Part shown: piece by piece, positions 37,901 through 46,593 of the stretch
Layout: every line of letters begins with the position of its first letter
How positions within the stretch are numbered: the stretch's first letter is position 1
DNA from: Ancylomarina longa
GTDB taxonomy: Bacteria > Bacteroidota > Bacteroidia > Bacteroidales > Marinifilaceae
DNA: 64,000 bases
NCBI RefSeq assembly: GCF_003996985.1
Contig: NZ_RJJX01000006.1
Span: 62,001 to 126,000 of the forward strand
Direction: 5' to 3'
The notes under the pieces: generated by a model
Told to the model about the DNA's origin: nothing
The model's input: the letters and a program-made list of their open reading frames with translations, nothing else
The model's database searches: none
Made by a program: the position numbers and the translations under genes

Positions 37901-38120
37901 TAATGTATGGCCAGTCTTTCTTTTCATCAGATTTTCCAATTAAATAATACTTATCCTCCCAACCAAAATCGTTGGCGATATAATCTTTATATCCATTATC
38001 CGATAAAGCAAACTCTGATCCTGAATTGTCGTTCTCACCAATTTGCCAAATCACCTTATTTTCAGGCTGACAAGCACCAAGTAGTAATCCAATACAAACA
38101 ATTAATAATAAGTTTCTCAT
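34995..38120 (-). CDS. GH92 family glycoside hydrolase lipoprotein (large, with N-terminal domain)
   Basis: 1041 residues with a lipobox at GLLLGAC (cysteine about 17), so probably anchored in the outer membrane or periplasm. About 280 residues of beta-rich, carbohydrate-binding-like sequence precede the GH92 part, which opens YVDSKMGTGHSRWMIAPGPW. The usual GH92 acid region is YVEGNAWQLTFFVPQ and the base region GDEDQGQMSAWF. GH92 enzymes are calcium-dependent exo-alpha-mannosidases acting by inversion. The common HGHTFPGA stretch is replaced by HSRW, as in its neighbour, so the bond cleaved may differ. It lies 11 bases after the isomerase gene. Confidence 0.87.
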   Translation of the reverse strand: MRNLLLIVCIGLLLGACQPENKVIWQIGENDNSGSEFALSDNGYKDYIANDFGWEDKYYLIGKSDEKKDWPYIIPGISDTWGGTGGTAGWRSSTLNILFGIDRLGRGDWKLIVDILDCNSKDLPLFKITVNGKSWKYRIPEINKQTSIDTLPASNSEYLIEIPLPKDLIQKRGNEISMTTLQGSWLKFDQIKLEGPGNAKLIVDDKIHVRSVNAVEYELEKNRKSFQPLLVDVEHLQGTPNLKVVLDGEEILSTKVETGRYEFEAPMPAVESATESKYEIWVNDIKIQSGEITRGPKEERTAAEYVDSKMGTGHSRWMIAPGPWMPFSMVKLSPDNQNPSWQAGYDPNFESIGCFSHIHEWTMAGLGIMPTNGPLQIKVGDEKDPDSGYRSRIDKLTEQSRIGYYSVDLTDYNIQAELTATTRCGFQRYTFPDSTESRILIDLQIPCEYTYQNKEIELKQVSDYRIEGFSHQLTENTWAGGIDQEYTIFFVIEFDQPITKSGTWINDKITDTKSIQAKDVKDAGCFVEFDTKNNNQVQVRTGISYVSIENAAENLKKEISDPFNWNFDSIRAYHVSEWNKLLGRIKISSNDQREKMRFYNNMYRSLCSRNIYSDVNGDWRDAGEKVRRLEDPSSPALGCDAFWNTFWNLNQFWNLVTPEWTNRWVKSQLAMYDSNGWLAKGPAGMEYVPVMVAEHEIPLIVGAYQMGIRNYDVKKAYEAVRKMQTTPAQKVGGGFAGNHDLVTYLKHGYVPYDEGRFSNSLEYSYDDWTVSQFAKALGKESDYKKFLKRGYYWKNIIDPDMGYARMKDAKGKWSPDFDPYKSGANHHYVEGNAWQLTFFVPQDVPALAKAIGKDRFIERLDWGFGESYKTRFNGMNDLYWNYPVIQGNQQSMHFAFLFNWVGKPWLTQKWSRAIMDRYYGYGISNAYLGDEDQGQMSAWFIIASIGLFQTDGGCRVDPIYEIASPLYEKVEIDLDHQFGRGEKFVIEAKNASRLNKYVQSAKLNGKTLQDFKFSVSELLKGGKLELEMGAEPNVEWGIVKK

Positions 38121-38131
38121 GTCTTGTTTAT

Positions 38132-39901
38132 TTATTTCATGAATGCTTTAACGATCATTATTTCACCTTCCGATTCATTACTAATTTTATATGATCCTGC
38201 GGCAGCTGGAATTACGAAGGTTTCAGCATAATTGAAACGCTGTCTCATTCCATTTTGGGTCTCAACAATGATACTGGTTCCTTCAACAAGAGAAAGTACA
38301 TTACATCGGTTTTCGGTATTAATTTCAACCTCTGTATTCAAATGATATCGGTGCACATCGTAAGTATGCTTTTCGTGTGTTGGTAAATGATATTGTTTCC
38401 AATCTGCTCCTTCATTTAAGAGGTATGGATGTGATATCAATTTATCTTTCACATACTGCCCTTTTCTATCAAAACAAAGATTTCCCATTCCACGCTCTAC
38501 ATTTATCGGGCGAGGTTTTCCGTCGAAATCTACACGTAACCAATCGTACATTTTAAAGGTGAAAATGTAAGGAGTTGTACTGATTTCCAGAACCAAATTA
38601 TCCGTTCCTGAACCATGAATGGTTCCCGGAGGAATTAAAAACAAATCATGTTTATTGGAATCGTGAATTTGTACATATCTCATAATATCAATTTCCTTTT
38701 TATTCTGAAAACTGTATTGCAAATCGGCTTCGAATGCCTTCGGATCAATATCTTCCTGAAAACCCAAATAACATTTAGCATCTTTGCCAGCATCCAAAAT
38801 GTAATAAGTCTCTTCTTGGGTAAAACTTTCCCCAAAATGTTCTTTTATATATTCCGACTGCGGATGACATTGAATAGAAAGGTTTCCACCATCAAAAGTA
38901 TCCAGAAAGTCAAAACGAATTGGAAATTCAAATCCATATTGTTCTGAATGTTTACCCATTACTGCTTCTGTTTCCTGAAACATGATGCAATCAAAAGAAA
39001 CTTCCAACAAGTTAGTTCCACTCTCAAACAACAAGCCATTTTCAGGTACAATGAGTTCGAAAGACCAGGCATAGTTTACAACCTCTTTGTTCAGTCCTTC
39101 AATTTTATCCATCACCCATTGTCCTCCCCAGGCACCAGGCTCAAACCAAGGACGGACACGGAAAATATTGTTTGCCATTTCTCTCAAACCATGGCGCAAA
39201 TCATTTCCCTTCATCCATGTCAATACGTCAATACGTTGCTCGTCAATTACAAAATCAATTTTAGAAAGAAGTACTTGCTTGTGCTTGTTTAAAACAATCC
39301 AATCGACAAAATAGAAACGCTTGTACATTGGTTTATTCTCAAAAGGTATACTTGCTCCTAAATTGGTAATACTTTGTGCACGAGCTCTAAACTGTAGCTC
39401 ATTCTTTGGCAAATCAATGTAAACCAATTTTCCTTTCCAATTGACTAAAGCAGCTCCCGAACCATAGATGATATTAATATCAGCATCTGTATTTTGCAGT
39501 AAGCCTTCCAGTTTTTCCTGAACGAAAAAGTCGACAAGATCAATGCTTGCTTTTGTACCAAAAATTGGATCATCACCACCTAAAAAGGGTTCTATTAATT
39601 GATCAATTTCAGATTCTGGCTTCATTGCCAAATCAACATTTACCCAATTCGCTTTTTTTCCTAAAGTCTCGAATTGAGCATTTAGCTTTTCTTTTATCCG
39701 ATCATAGAAAATACCAACATATCCGTCAATAATAATAGTTTTCTCATTGATTAACTCTTGCGCTAACTTCTCCACTCCGACACAAATCTTCCCAGCCTCC
39801 ATTCGAAAAGACGGATAAAGATCGTATTTGCCAAGACCTGATTCACTTCTCCTAACAGGAAGTAGATATTGATCTGATTTTCTTTTGTTCTGTATCATCA
39901 T
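38132..39901 (-). CDS. Mannose-6-phosphate isomerase-like protein with extra N-terminal domain
   Basis: 589 residues from the ATG at 39901 (an ATG at 39919 inside the upstream gene is less likely). The C-terminal 370 residues are of class I phosphomannose isomerase type, with [15 protein letters not shown], zinc-ligand-like IQCHPQSEY, and PPGTIHGSG. The first 200 residues are not part of classical Man[15 protein letters not shown] and [18 protein letters not shown] recall a P-loop kinase core that has lost its GKS/T, which is a weak inference. The reaction expected is mannose-6-P to fructose-6-P in the cytosol, fitting a ROK kinase and MFS permease in the same operon. Confidence 0.78.
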   Translation of the reverse strand: MMIQNKRKSDQYLLPVRRSESGLGKYDLYPSFRMEAGKICVGVEKLAQELINEKTIIIDGYVGIFYDRIKEKLNAQFETLGKKANWVNVDLAMKPESEIDQLIEPFLGGDDPIFGTKASIDLVDFFVQEKLEGLLQNTDADINIIYGSGAALVNWKGKLVYIDLPKNELQFRARAQSITNLGASIPFENKPMYKRFYFVDWIVLNKHKQVLLSKIDFVIDEQRIDVLTWMKGNDLRHGLREMANNIFRVRPWFEPGAWGGQWVMDKIEGLNKEVVNYAWSFELIVPENGLLFESGTNLLEVSFDCIMFQETEAVMGKHSEQYGFEFPIRFDFLDTFDGGNLSIQCHPQSEYIKEHFGESFTQEETYYILDAGKDAKCYLGFQEDIDPKAFEADLQYSFQNKKEIDIMRYVQIHDSNKHDLFLIPPGTIHGSGTDNLVLEISTTPYIFTFKMYDWLRVDFDGKPRPINVERGMGNLCFDRKGQYVKDKLISHPYLLNEGADWKQYHLPTHEKHTYDVHRYHLNTEVEINTENRCNVLSLVEGTSIIVETQNGMRQRFNYAETFVIPAAAGSYKISNESEGEIMIVKAFMK

Positions 39902-39902
39902 T

Positions 39903-41195
39903 CTATTTTTCAACTGCACCTTCTAACATTTCAATCGCTTTGTACAATACACCTGCCGAACCGCGAAATGTACCTGATCCTTTTGGCTCATTTTTTTCGG
40001 TATACCATTCATAAAAACTATCATTGACAACAACACGTCTGGTCATAGGTAGTAGTTGTTCGTACGCTTCCTGAACAAAACCATATTTCACCAATTGCTG
40101 AATCATCCTACCTCCAAACCAAGTCCAGTCTCCACCATTTTGATAGCCATAAGGGTACATTCCTTTGTTCTCAAAATATCCTTCCGGATATGGAGGATAC
40201 AAGGTTAGACCAATAGAACCGGCACCGGAAGCTTTCACATTAGCAATCATCTTATCCAATGAAAGCTTGATTTGTTCTTTGTTTAATAAGCCCGCTTCAA
40301 TTGCCACAGCAGTTCCGCCATGATAGAAAATCTCATTTTCATTGAAAGTTTCCGGGAAAGGTGAACCGTCTAAATAAACATGAGGAATGAATTTCTGATT
40401 CTTTTCGTCCCAAAGGTATTTCATCGTATTTTTTGCAAGATCATTTCGAATCGATCTCCATTTTCCTTCCTTCGAAGGAACCAATTCCATTAGATTATCA
40501 ATAGCAATTAGAAACATTGCATTATCGTAAATATCAACACAATACTTAGTATCCTTAGTGATGTAAACACCCCAGGGATTACAATGCTGAACATCACCCC
40601 AATCCGGGGTTGTTGCACCCCAAATCATTCCGTATTCTTTACTCCATCGGTGGTTCAATAAAAAATCCATTGACCATTCCATGCGATCTGCAACTGTTTT
40701 ATCTCCAATCTTCTCTTTCAGGAAATCCTTGTCTCCTGTTTTTTTAACGTACTTGTAAACTGCCTGCACCAAAGAAGCTTCCTGATCAGTCTCTACAGTA
40801 TTTTTATGTCCGCAATATCTTGGCTCCAAATCATTGTAGATGTAGGTATATCCTCCTTCAGCATCAACTGCCTTTTCTTTTGGGATAAAACCGTCTATAA
40901 TATTTCCATCTTCTCCCTGCAAGCGAAAAAACACACGTAAATTTTCCTTCAGTTCCTCTTTTGGATAAACCTCTGCCGATAATTCAATAAAAGTGTTGTA
41001 ATCACGAATCCAAACCTCACCATAACCATCGCCAGCATTGAATCCTGTTTTTACAACTTCCAAAGCCTTCTTTTTTACAAATTTAAAATCAGTGTTTTCC
41101 ATTACTGATTTTTTTAGTTTTTCATTTATTGGCTTGGTATTTTTACAACCTGCAAAAAGGCTTACTGCCATAAGAACAATTAGTAACTTTCTCAT
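39903..41195 (-). CDS. Six-hairpin (alpha/alpha)6-barrel glycosidase lipoprotein, family uncertain
   Basis: 430 residues with a lipobox (VSLFAGC, cysteine about 17). The rest looks like an (alpha/alpha)6 barrel: [15 protein letters not shown], a catalytic-acid-like [59 protein letters not shown] and a C-terminal [21 protein letters not shown]. Resemblance is to GH63/trehalase-like and amylo-glucosidase-like enzymes; the GH125 alpha-1,6-mannosidase motifs are not seen. In a mannose-glycan locus it could remove capping glucose or another alpha-linked sugar, which is inference. It starts 10 bases after the upstream GH92. Confidence 0.72.
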   Translation of the reverse strand: MRKLLIVLMAVSLFAGCKNTKPINEKLKKSVMENTDFKFVKKKALEVVKTGFNAGDGYGEVWIRDYNTFIELSAEVYPKEELKENLRVFFRLQGEDGNIIDGFIPKEKAVDAEGGYTYIYNDLEPRYCGHKNTVETDQEASLVQAVYKYVKKTGDKDFLKEKIGDKTVADRMEWSMDFLLNHRWSKEYGMIWGATTPDWGDVQHCNPWGVYITKDTKYCVDIYDNAMFLIAIDNLMELVPSKEGKWRSIRNDLAKNTMKYLWDEKNQKFIPHVYLDGSPFPETFNENEIFYHGGTAVAIEAGLLNKEQIKLSLDKMIANVKASGAGSIGLTLYPPYPEGYFENKGMYPYGYQNGGDWTWFGGRMIQQLVKYGFVQEAYEQLLPMTRRVVVNDSFYEWYTEKNEPKGSGTFRGSAGVLYKAIEMLEGAVEK

Positions 41196-41205
41196 CTTAT
41201 ATCAT

Positions 41206-43554
41206 TTAATACAATTCATTAGTATCTTTCTTTTCAAATTCCAGTCTTGCTCCATTTACCAAATCCTGAAAGGAGACCTCTGGTTTTTCCAGTTTTTCCC
41301 CATTTAGTTTTACTGATTTCACAAGCAATTTTTCACGAGAATTATTATTGACTTTGATCTGAATATCTTTACCCGAATAATAATCAGGATTTAGTTTGAT
41401 CTTTATTTCATCGAAGGCAGGACTACCAATCTGCATGCTTGGATTCTCGCCAGTTAATCCGGCAACGTCAAATAAACCAATAGAAGCCATTACATACCAA
41501 GCTCCTAACTGTCCCTGATCCTCATCTTGTCCGTAACCATATCCATGAATTGGATCAGAACCGTAAAATTCATTGCAAATGGTTCTTGTCCAATATTGTA
41601 TTTTTTCAGGCTCCCCTGAGAAATTATACAGCCAGGGAATGTATAAACTTGGTTGATTTCCATGATTGTATATGGTTTTAACTCCGGCAAAAGCATCAAT
41701 TTCTTTTCCACCTCCAAAGCCATTTTTTTGAGATGCTAGAAAAATCGAATCCAATCTTTGATTAAACTTTTCTTTCCCAATCTTCTCTACTAATTTTTCT
41801 GGTTCATGAGGAACATAAAAACTGTATTGCCACGAATTACCTTCCTGAAATCCTCTCCATGGTTCTAATGGGTCAAAATTTAAGATAAACTTACCATCCT
41901 CTGTTTTAGGTCGAATAAAACCTATCATAGAATCAAAAATGTTTTCCCACTTACTTGAGAGCTTCATCAACTGATTGTACTCTTTTTCTTTATTCATTTG
42001 TTTTGCAAATTGAGCCACAGCATGTGCAGAAAAAGAATATTCTAACATGTGTGAGGCTGAAAAAGCACTTGCCTCCGGAATGTCTCCCCACTCCTCCTGA
42101 TGTGGAATAAAATCATTCTCTATAAAACTTTTCATGTCCATTTTACCTGCTCCAAGCGGTCTATCCTTCCAGCCCAATTCATTTTTAAAGGCCGCTTCAA
42201 AGGCGAGCTCTGTATCGTAATTTCTAATGCCACAATTATAAGCCGAAGCAATTATGAGTCCTACATAGTTGGTTCCAACACCAGATACATATCGACTATT
42301 AGCCAATCCATCGCTAAACCAACCTGTATCTTTATAAACTTGCAGGTGAGTTTGAACAAAATCATTGTAATACTCAGGCCAAGCCAGAGTCCAAAGCTGA
42401 GTGAGATTCCAAAAGGCTCCCCAAACAGCATCGGTATTGTAAAAATTAAATTGTGGAGTTTCACCTTCCTTCAAAGGAAGTTGTCCGATTGTTCCATCAT
42501 TTTTGGGATATGCTCCATTTACATCATTTGCCAATCCACGACCAAGCAAAGCATGATACAAGCCAGTATAGAATTTTGTTTTATCAGTTTCTGAATCGCC
42601 CTTTACTAGAATCTTATTCAATTCTGTATTCCAAATCCGATTTGCCTGCTTTTTGGCTTCTGAAAAAGACATGCTTTCAGCTTTAAGGTTTTCATAAGCA
42701 TTCTGAACAGAGGTGTAAGATAAAGCCACTTGAACCTCGATCGATTCAGTTTTTATAGGAGTAAAAGAGAAATACAATCCTGATCCTTTGCCTGATATCT
42801 CATCCTGATTTCTAAAGATTGAATCATCTCTAAAGGTTCCAAATTCCTTCATTGCCTTGTTCAATTTTGCAACAAAATATATGGATACTGTCGAGCCTTT
42901 CTGATACTTCTTAACATATTCAGGAGCTGTTTCTACCCATCCTTCAACTGTATATTCGTCAATTCTTTTTACCTCAGCATTTACAATCTTTCCACTTTCC
43001 CCTTGCTGATTTCCAATATCGAATAACAAATTGGCCTTTTTATTAGCCGGGTAAGTGTATTGATGAATTGCTACTCGTTTAGTAGATGTGAGCTCAGCTT
43101 TGATTCCGTAATCTGATAAATCTACTTTGTAATATCCCGGTTGTGCAATCTCCGATTCTTTTTGAAATCTTGAACGATAACCTAAATCCGGATTTTCAAG
43201 TTTACCAGGAGTCGTAATTAACTTCCCATTGGTTGGCATCAACACAATTCCTCCCAATTGAAACTCATGAACGTTAGCAAAACCTTCAATTGATTCGTGT
43301 CTGTCGTCATATCCAACTGCTTCCCAACCCCATTTATTTCCGTAATGTGCATTTGTGCTTGGCGCTGGTTTTGCCATTCCAAACGGAAGAGCTGCCGGAG
43401 TGTAGAAAAACCACCTGCTATGTACGGTTCCAATGTTTGGATCAACGTATTTAACCAAATTTTCATTCATAGAACATGAACTAAAAAGTACTGCCAAAAG
43501 AAATAAAATAATCCTTATATTTGTTCTAATGTTTGAACATATGAGTTTGTGCAT
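41206..43554 (-). CDS. GH92 family glycoside hydrolase lipoprotein
   Basis: 782 residues, the usual GH92 length. The signal peptide ends in LFSSCSMN (lipobox cysteine about 27). The catalytic domain starts YVDPNIGTVHSRWFFYTPAALPFGMAKPAP; conserved sites are the acid region FQEGNSWQYSFYVPH and the base region YGQDEDQGQLGAWY. It is expected to be a calcium-dependent exo-alpha-mannosidase. Like the larger neighbour it has HSRW instead of the HGHTFPGA stretch, marking a divergent subgroup. A candidate GntR operator (ATGTTTGAACAT) overlaps its first codons. It is 30 bases downstream of the MFS permease gene. Confidence 0.88.
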   Translation of the reverse strand: MHKLICSNIRTNIRIILFLLAVLFSSCSMNENLVKYVDPNIGTVHSRWFFYTPAALPFGMAKPAPSTNAHYGNKWGWEAVGYDDRHESIEGFANVHEFQLGGIVLMPTNGKLITTPGKLENPDLGYRSRFQKESEIAQPGYYKVDLSDYGIKAELTSTKRVAIHQYTYPANKKANLLFDIGNQQGESGKIVNAEVKRIDEYTVEGWVETAPEYVKKYQKGSTVSIYFVAKLNKAMKEFGTFRDDSIFRNQDEISGKGSGLYFSFTPIKTESIEVQVALSYTSVQNAYENLKAESMSFSEAKKQANRIWNTELNKILVKGDSETDKTKFYTGLYHALLGRGLANDVNGAYPKNDGTIGQLPLKEGETPQFNFYNTDAVWGAFWNLTQLWTLAWPEYYNDFVQTHLQVYKDTGWFSDGLANSRYVSGVGTNYVGLIIASAYNCGIRNYDTELAFEAAFKNELGWKDRPLGAGKMDMKSFIENDFIPHQEEWGDIPEASAFSASHMLEYSFSAHAVAQFAKQMNKEKEYNQLMKLSSKWENIFDSMIGFIRPKTEDGKFILNFDPLEPWRGFQEGNSWQYSFYVPHEPEKLVEKIGKEKFNQRLDSIFLASQKNGFGGGKEIDAFAGVKTIYNHGNQPSLYIPWLYNFSGEPEKIQYWTRTICNEFYGSDPIHGYGYGQDEDQGQLGAWYVMASIGLFDVAGLTGENPSMQIGSPAFDEIKIKLNPDYYSGKDIQIKVNNNSREKLLVKSVKLNGEKLEKPEVSFQDLVNGARLEFEKKDTNELY
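43529..43540. promoter_or_regulatory. Second candidate GntR operator
   Basis: ATGTTTGAACAT, a perfect 12-bp palindrome identical to the core at 46450-46461. It lies over codons 5-9 of the GH92 gene as called, so it may act as a roadblock or mark an internal promoter. No TAnnTTTG was found right upstream. Confidence 0.55.
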
Positions 43555-43584
43555 TTTTTCTAGTAATTTAAATAATGATGATTA

Positions 43585-44754
43585 TTATTTACGAGGATTG
43601 ATTTTTCCTAAGAATAGTATAAAAACAAGTAAGCCAAGAATTAACAGAAGCCCTCCATTTACACGATAATCCATAGTCAGACCCACCAGGAATGGGAAAA
43701 AAGCACCTCCTGAGATTGCCATCATCATTAATCCTGATATTTCATTTGAACGAGTAGGATAATCACCAACAGTAATCGAGTATATCAGAGGAAATATATT
43801 GGATACTCCCAAACTGATTATACCAACTAGTATCCAGGCTAAAACTTCATTTGAAGTAATGGATAAAGCGATAACAGCAATAATTGCTAATACACTTGAA
43901 ATACCAAGAATTTTTCGTGGATTCCACTTCATTAAAATGATTGCTCCAGCAAATGTTCCCAGCATTTTTGCAAAGAAGTAGACTGATTTTCCATATTTTG
44001 CCATCTCCTCATCGACTCCAATTTTCAGATTGAGAAATGTTCCTATATTGGAATTCAAGGCAACATCGATTCCTACTACCGCAAAAATACCCAAAACCAT
44101 CAAAGCTATGTATCGGTTGGAGAGTAATTTGAAACAAGATGTGATGGAGACTTTCTCTTCCTTTTCTGATTTCTCTTCAATTTTAGTCATTGATAACCAA
44201 AAGAATGATAGTAGAGAAATAAAACCAAAAAGATACAGACCATATCGCCATAATCCTTCCCCCTCGTAATTGAATAAATTTGCTAAAAATGGTCCAACAA
44301 CAGCTGCAACAAATGGTCCAATCATCGATCCAAGCGATTTTATAAACTGTGAAAGACTTAAAAAACTAGATGCTTTATTATCTTGGACTACATCAACCAA
44401 AAGAGGGTTAGCCGAAACCTGCATGATGGTATTTCCAATTCCTAACAAGGAAAATGCTACCAAAATAACAGGTAGATTATTACCCAATATTGGAACAAAC
44501 AATCCAATTGCCGTAATTAAAATCGCCACATTCAGCACCTTCTTTTTTCCAATTTTTGCTTGCCATATTCCGGCAGGAACGGAAAGCAAAAAAAACCATA
44601 TGAAAGCTACAAATGGTATCAGTTGCAGCAAATACTCTGGTGTATTTGAATTTTGTCTTAATTCATCGACTCCTGTTCCAACCAAATCAACAAAGCTTAC
44701 GACAAAAAAGGAAAGAAGAACCGGGAAAATTACTTTTGGTTTAGGTTTGCTCAT
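43585..44754 (-). CDS. Sugar MFS transporter
   Basis: 389 residues with twelve predicted membrane helices. It starts MSKPKPKVIFPVLLSFFVVSF; conserved MFS loop sequences include IWQAKIGKKKVLNVA after helix 2 and PFVAAVVGPFLANL in helix 5. It resembles the FucP/NagP-type sugar:proton symporters common in Bacteroidota glycan loci. Context predicts uptake of mannose or a mannose-containing product across the inner membrane. It lies 15 bases after the ROK gene. No SusC/SusD pair is present, so outer membrane passage would use other porins. Confidence 0.85.
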   Translation of the reverse strand: MSKPKPKVIFPVLLSFFVVSFVDLVGTGVDELRQNSNTPEYLLQLIPFVAFIWFFLLSVPAGIWQAKIGKKKVLNVAILITAIGLFVPILGNNLPVILVAFSLLGIGNTIMQVSANPLLVDVVQDNKASSFLSLSQFIKSLGSMIGPFVAAVVGPFLANLFNYEGEGLWRYGLYLFGFISLLSFFWLSMTKIEEKSEKEEKVSITSCFKLLSNRYIALMVLGIFAVVGIDVALNSNIGTFLNLKIGVDEEMAKYGKSVYFFAKMLGTFAGAIILMKWNPRKILGISSVLAIIAVIALSITSNEVLAWILVGIISLGVSNIFPLIYSITVGDYPTRSNEISGLMMMAISGGAFFPFLVGLTMDYRVNGGLLLILGLLVFILFLGKINPRK

Positions 44755-44769
44755 TTTTATTTTTTTCAG

Positions 44770-45705
44770 CTACATGTACTGTAACTGTGATTTAACAGAT
44801 TTCCAAAATTCTGAATTCAGTAGTTGTGCTCCACCAACAAATGCAGCTGATTCCTGAAGTTCAGAATAGGCTATTTTTAATTGTAAATCGTCTTTTTTTA
44901 ACTGATTAATTAGTGCTCCATCAAACAAGTTAGATGCTTTTGAAATATTTCCACCAAAAACAATAGCTTCTACAGCAAAACTCTTTATCCAGGGACTTAA
45001 AAACAGAGCTAGTTTCTCACCAAAATCCACAAACAATTCCTTTGCAACAGAGTTATTTTCTACCATATCTGCAATCTCTTTAACACCGTTTATCTTAATA
45101 CCTGTCCTTTCAAAAAAACGATTTACCAATCCTCTAGTTGAGAAATAGTCGTCGGCGATACCATTTTCAAAAGGAAAATGCCAAATACATCCGTTTTCAG
45201 GCACTGAACCCTCAACTATAACCGGAATGCCATCCGATAAGAAAGCAGAGCCTAAACCTGTTCCTAAAGTGATTGCGAGAGCTTGCTTGTTTCCCTTTAA
45301 TTGGCCATTAAAATATTCACCAATAGCAAAGGCTGTCGCATCATTTATAAATCGAATTTGTGCTTCAGGTAAATTCAAACATTGTTGTAATTCTGATTTC
45401 AGGTTCACATTACTCAAGCTTTGAAATTTAGCATTAGAACCTGTAAATAAGCCAATTCCATTTACATAGTCGAAAGGTCCCGGCATTGCAATTCCAATAC
45501 CTGATAGCTTGTCTCTGTCAATCTTATTTATACATGAATTTAAAAGAGTTGCAAATATCCCAACAATCTCATCTTTACTTCCTTGATTATTTAAATCGGT
45601 ATGTGAAATGCTCTCAGTAATTAAGATATTATCAACCAAATTGTAAGCAGCACAGCTGATATGACTCCCTCCTACATCAACACCTATAGAAATTTGTTTT
45701 CTCAT
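44770..45705 (-). CDS. ROK family sugar kinase
   Basis: 311 residues. The actin-like ATPase fold shows ISIGVDVGGSHIS (phosphate 1), the catalytic region GIAMPGPFDYVNGIG with FINDATAFAIGEY (catalytic Asp), and ALAITLGTGLGSAFL. The Cys-rich zinc motif CxCGxxGC of many ROK glucokinases is absent; ENGCIWHFPFENG is found instead. Kinases of this family phosphorylate glucose, mannose, fructose or N-acetylhexosamines; mannose is the best guess from the phosphomannose isomerase-like gene in the operon. It starts 6 bases after gntR stops. Confidence 0.82.
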   Translation of the reverse strand: MRKQISIGVDVGGSHISCAAYNLVDNILITESISHTDLNNQGSKDEIVGIFATLLNSCINKIDRDKLSGIGIAMPGPFDYVNGIGLFTGSNAKFQSLSNVNLKSELQQCLNLPEAQIRFINDATAFAIGEYFNGQLKGNKQALAITLGTGLGSAFLSDGIPVIVEGSVPENGCIWHFPFENGIADDYFSTRGLVNRFFERTGIKINGVKEIADMVENNSVAKELFVDFGEKLALFLSPWIKSFAVEAIVFGGNISKASNLFDGALINQLKKDDLQLKIAYSELQESAAFVGGAQLLNSEFWKSVKSQLQYM

Positions 45706-45711
45706 ATCAAA

Positions 45712-46440
45712 CTATCTTGTAATAGTTATTGAATAGGTGAATTTTTCTGCAATATAATATCCAATGTTATATTCCAATGGTCTTTTTCCAGGATCAGAAA
45801 CAAATCGTTCACGAATCAAAACAGGATCGCCTTGCTGTATTTTTAATCGGTCTGCTGTTATTTTAGATGCCAATTTTGCTTTGATCTCCTCTTTTGAGAT
45901 GGAAGGCACAACATTGTACTTATTCTCTAAAATGCTATACAGCGGTTTGGTAAAATCTTCATCTTTGATAAGTCCTATTCTTGGATGAAAATAACTCTCG
46001 AAATACACGAATGGTCCATCCTTAAATCCTCTCAAACGCGATAAACAAAGTACTTTCTCTCCTTCTTTAATATCAAAGAATTTTGAAATTTTCTCACTTG
46101 CTTTAACCCATTTGGCTTCAATTATAAAGTTTACAAAATCCACACCCTGATCCGACATTTCCTGCGTAAAACTCTGCCAGTTGTCCAAATTAGTTGTGAT
46201 TCCTTTTTCAGCAACCTTAGTTCCAATTCCTTTCTTTCGAATCAACAATCCTTCATATTCCAATTTATTGGTTGCCTGGCGTAGTGTATTTCTTGAAATC
46301 CCTAACCTTTTGGCCAGATCAATCTCTTTAGGTAAAAAACCACCACTCTTATATTCCGGCAATTCAATCATTTTTCTTAAAAGTATTTCTACCTGAGCAT
46401 GAAGAGGTAATGGACTATTGTGATCTATCTTTAATTTCAT
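45712..46440 (-). CDS. GntR/HutC family transcriptional regulator (UTRA domain)
   Basis: 242 residues from the ATG at 46440 (MKLKIDHNSPLPLHAQVEIL); ATGs at 46449 and 46461 exist, but they overlap the operator and would add 3-7 residues. The winged-helix GntR domain has LPKEIDLAKRLGISRNTLRQATNKLEYEGLL (about 40-70), and the C-terminal UTRA ligand domain ends RERFVSDPGKRPLEYNIGYY. It is the first gene of the mannose operon and probably senses a phosphorylated sugar. A perfect palindrome between its -7 element and its start argues for autoregulation. Confidence 0.9.
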   Translation of the reverse strand: MKLKIDHNSPLPLHAQVEILLRKMIELPEYKSGGFLPKEIDLAKRLGISRNTLRQATNKLEYEGLLIRKKGIGTKVAEKGITTNLDNWQSFTQEMSDQGVDFVNFIIEAKWVKASEKISKFFDIKEGEKVLCLSRLRGFKDGPFVYFESYFHPRIGLIKDEDFTKPLYSILENKYNVVPSISKEEIKAKLASKITADRLKIQQGDPVLIRERFVSDPGKRPLEYNIGYYIAEKFTYSITITR

Positions 46441-46448
46441 TTTGTACA

Positions 46449-46462
46449 TATGTTTGAACATA
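46449..46462. promoter_or_regulatory. Candidate GntR operator
   Basis: TATGTTTGAACATA, a perfect 14-base palindrome with a two-base centre, directly after the -7 element of the gntR promoter. Its 12-base core recurs at 43529-43540. Binding here would block transcription of the whole operon. Confidence 0.65.
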
Positions 46463-46495
46463 CAAAGCTATGGAATATTTTTAAAAAAATCTAAA
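46463..46495 (-). promoter_or_regulatory. Promoter of the GntR-mannose operon
   Basis: On the minus strand TTTA, 21 bases, TAGCTTTG, a full match to the Bacteroidota -7 TAnnTTTG. The expected transcript start falls inside the operator, giving a leader of about 15 bases to the ATG at 46440. Confidence 0.55.
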
Positions 46496-46523
46496 TAATT
46501 CTTTTCTTTCAGATTATGAGCAT

Positions 46524-46550
46524 GAAAAAAGCCCACCCGAAGGTGAGCTT
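46524..46550 (-). terminator. Terminator of the atpB-atpG operon
   Basis: On the minus strand AAGCTCACC, TTCG loop, GGTGGGCTT (one mismatch/wobble) and a run of six T. It lies 44 bases after the atpG stop, and the UUCG tetraloop makes a stable hairpin. It insulates atpG from gntR. Confidence 0.88.
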
Positions 46551-46593
46551 GCAGCAATTATAAATCGTTTAAATATAACCTTTAAAATGGTAT

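Noticed and set aside
39903-41195. GH125 alpha-1,6-mannosidase
   Set aside because: Size and context fit, but the GH125 sequence hallmarks I know (a WLRDS-type motif in the first third) are replaced by VWIRDYNTF; the resemblance is too loose.
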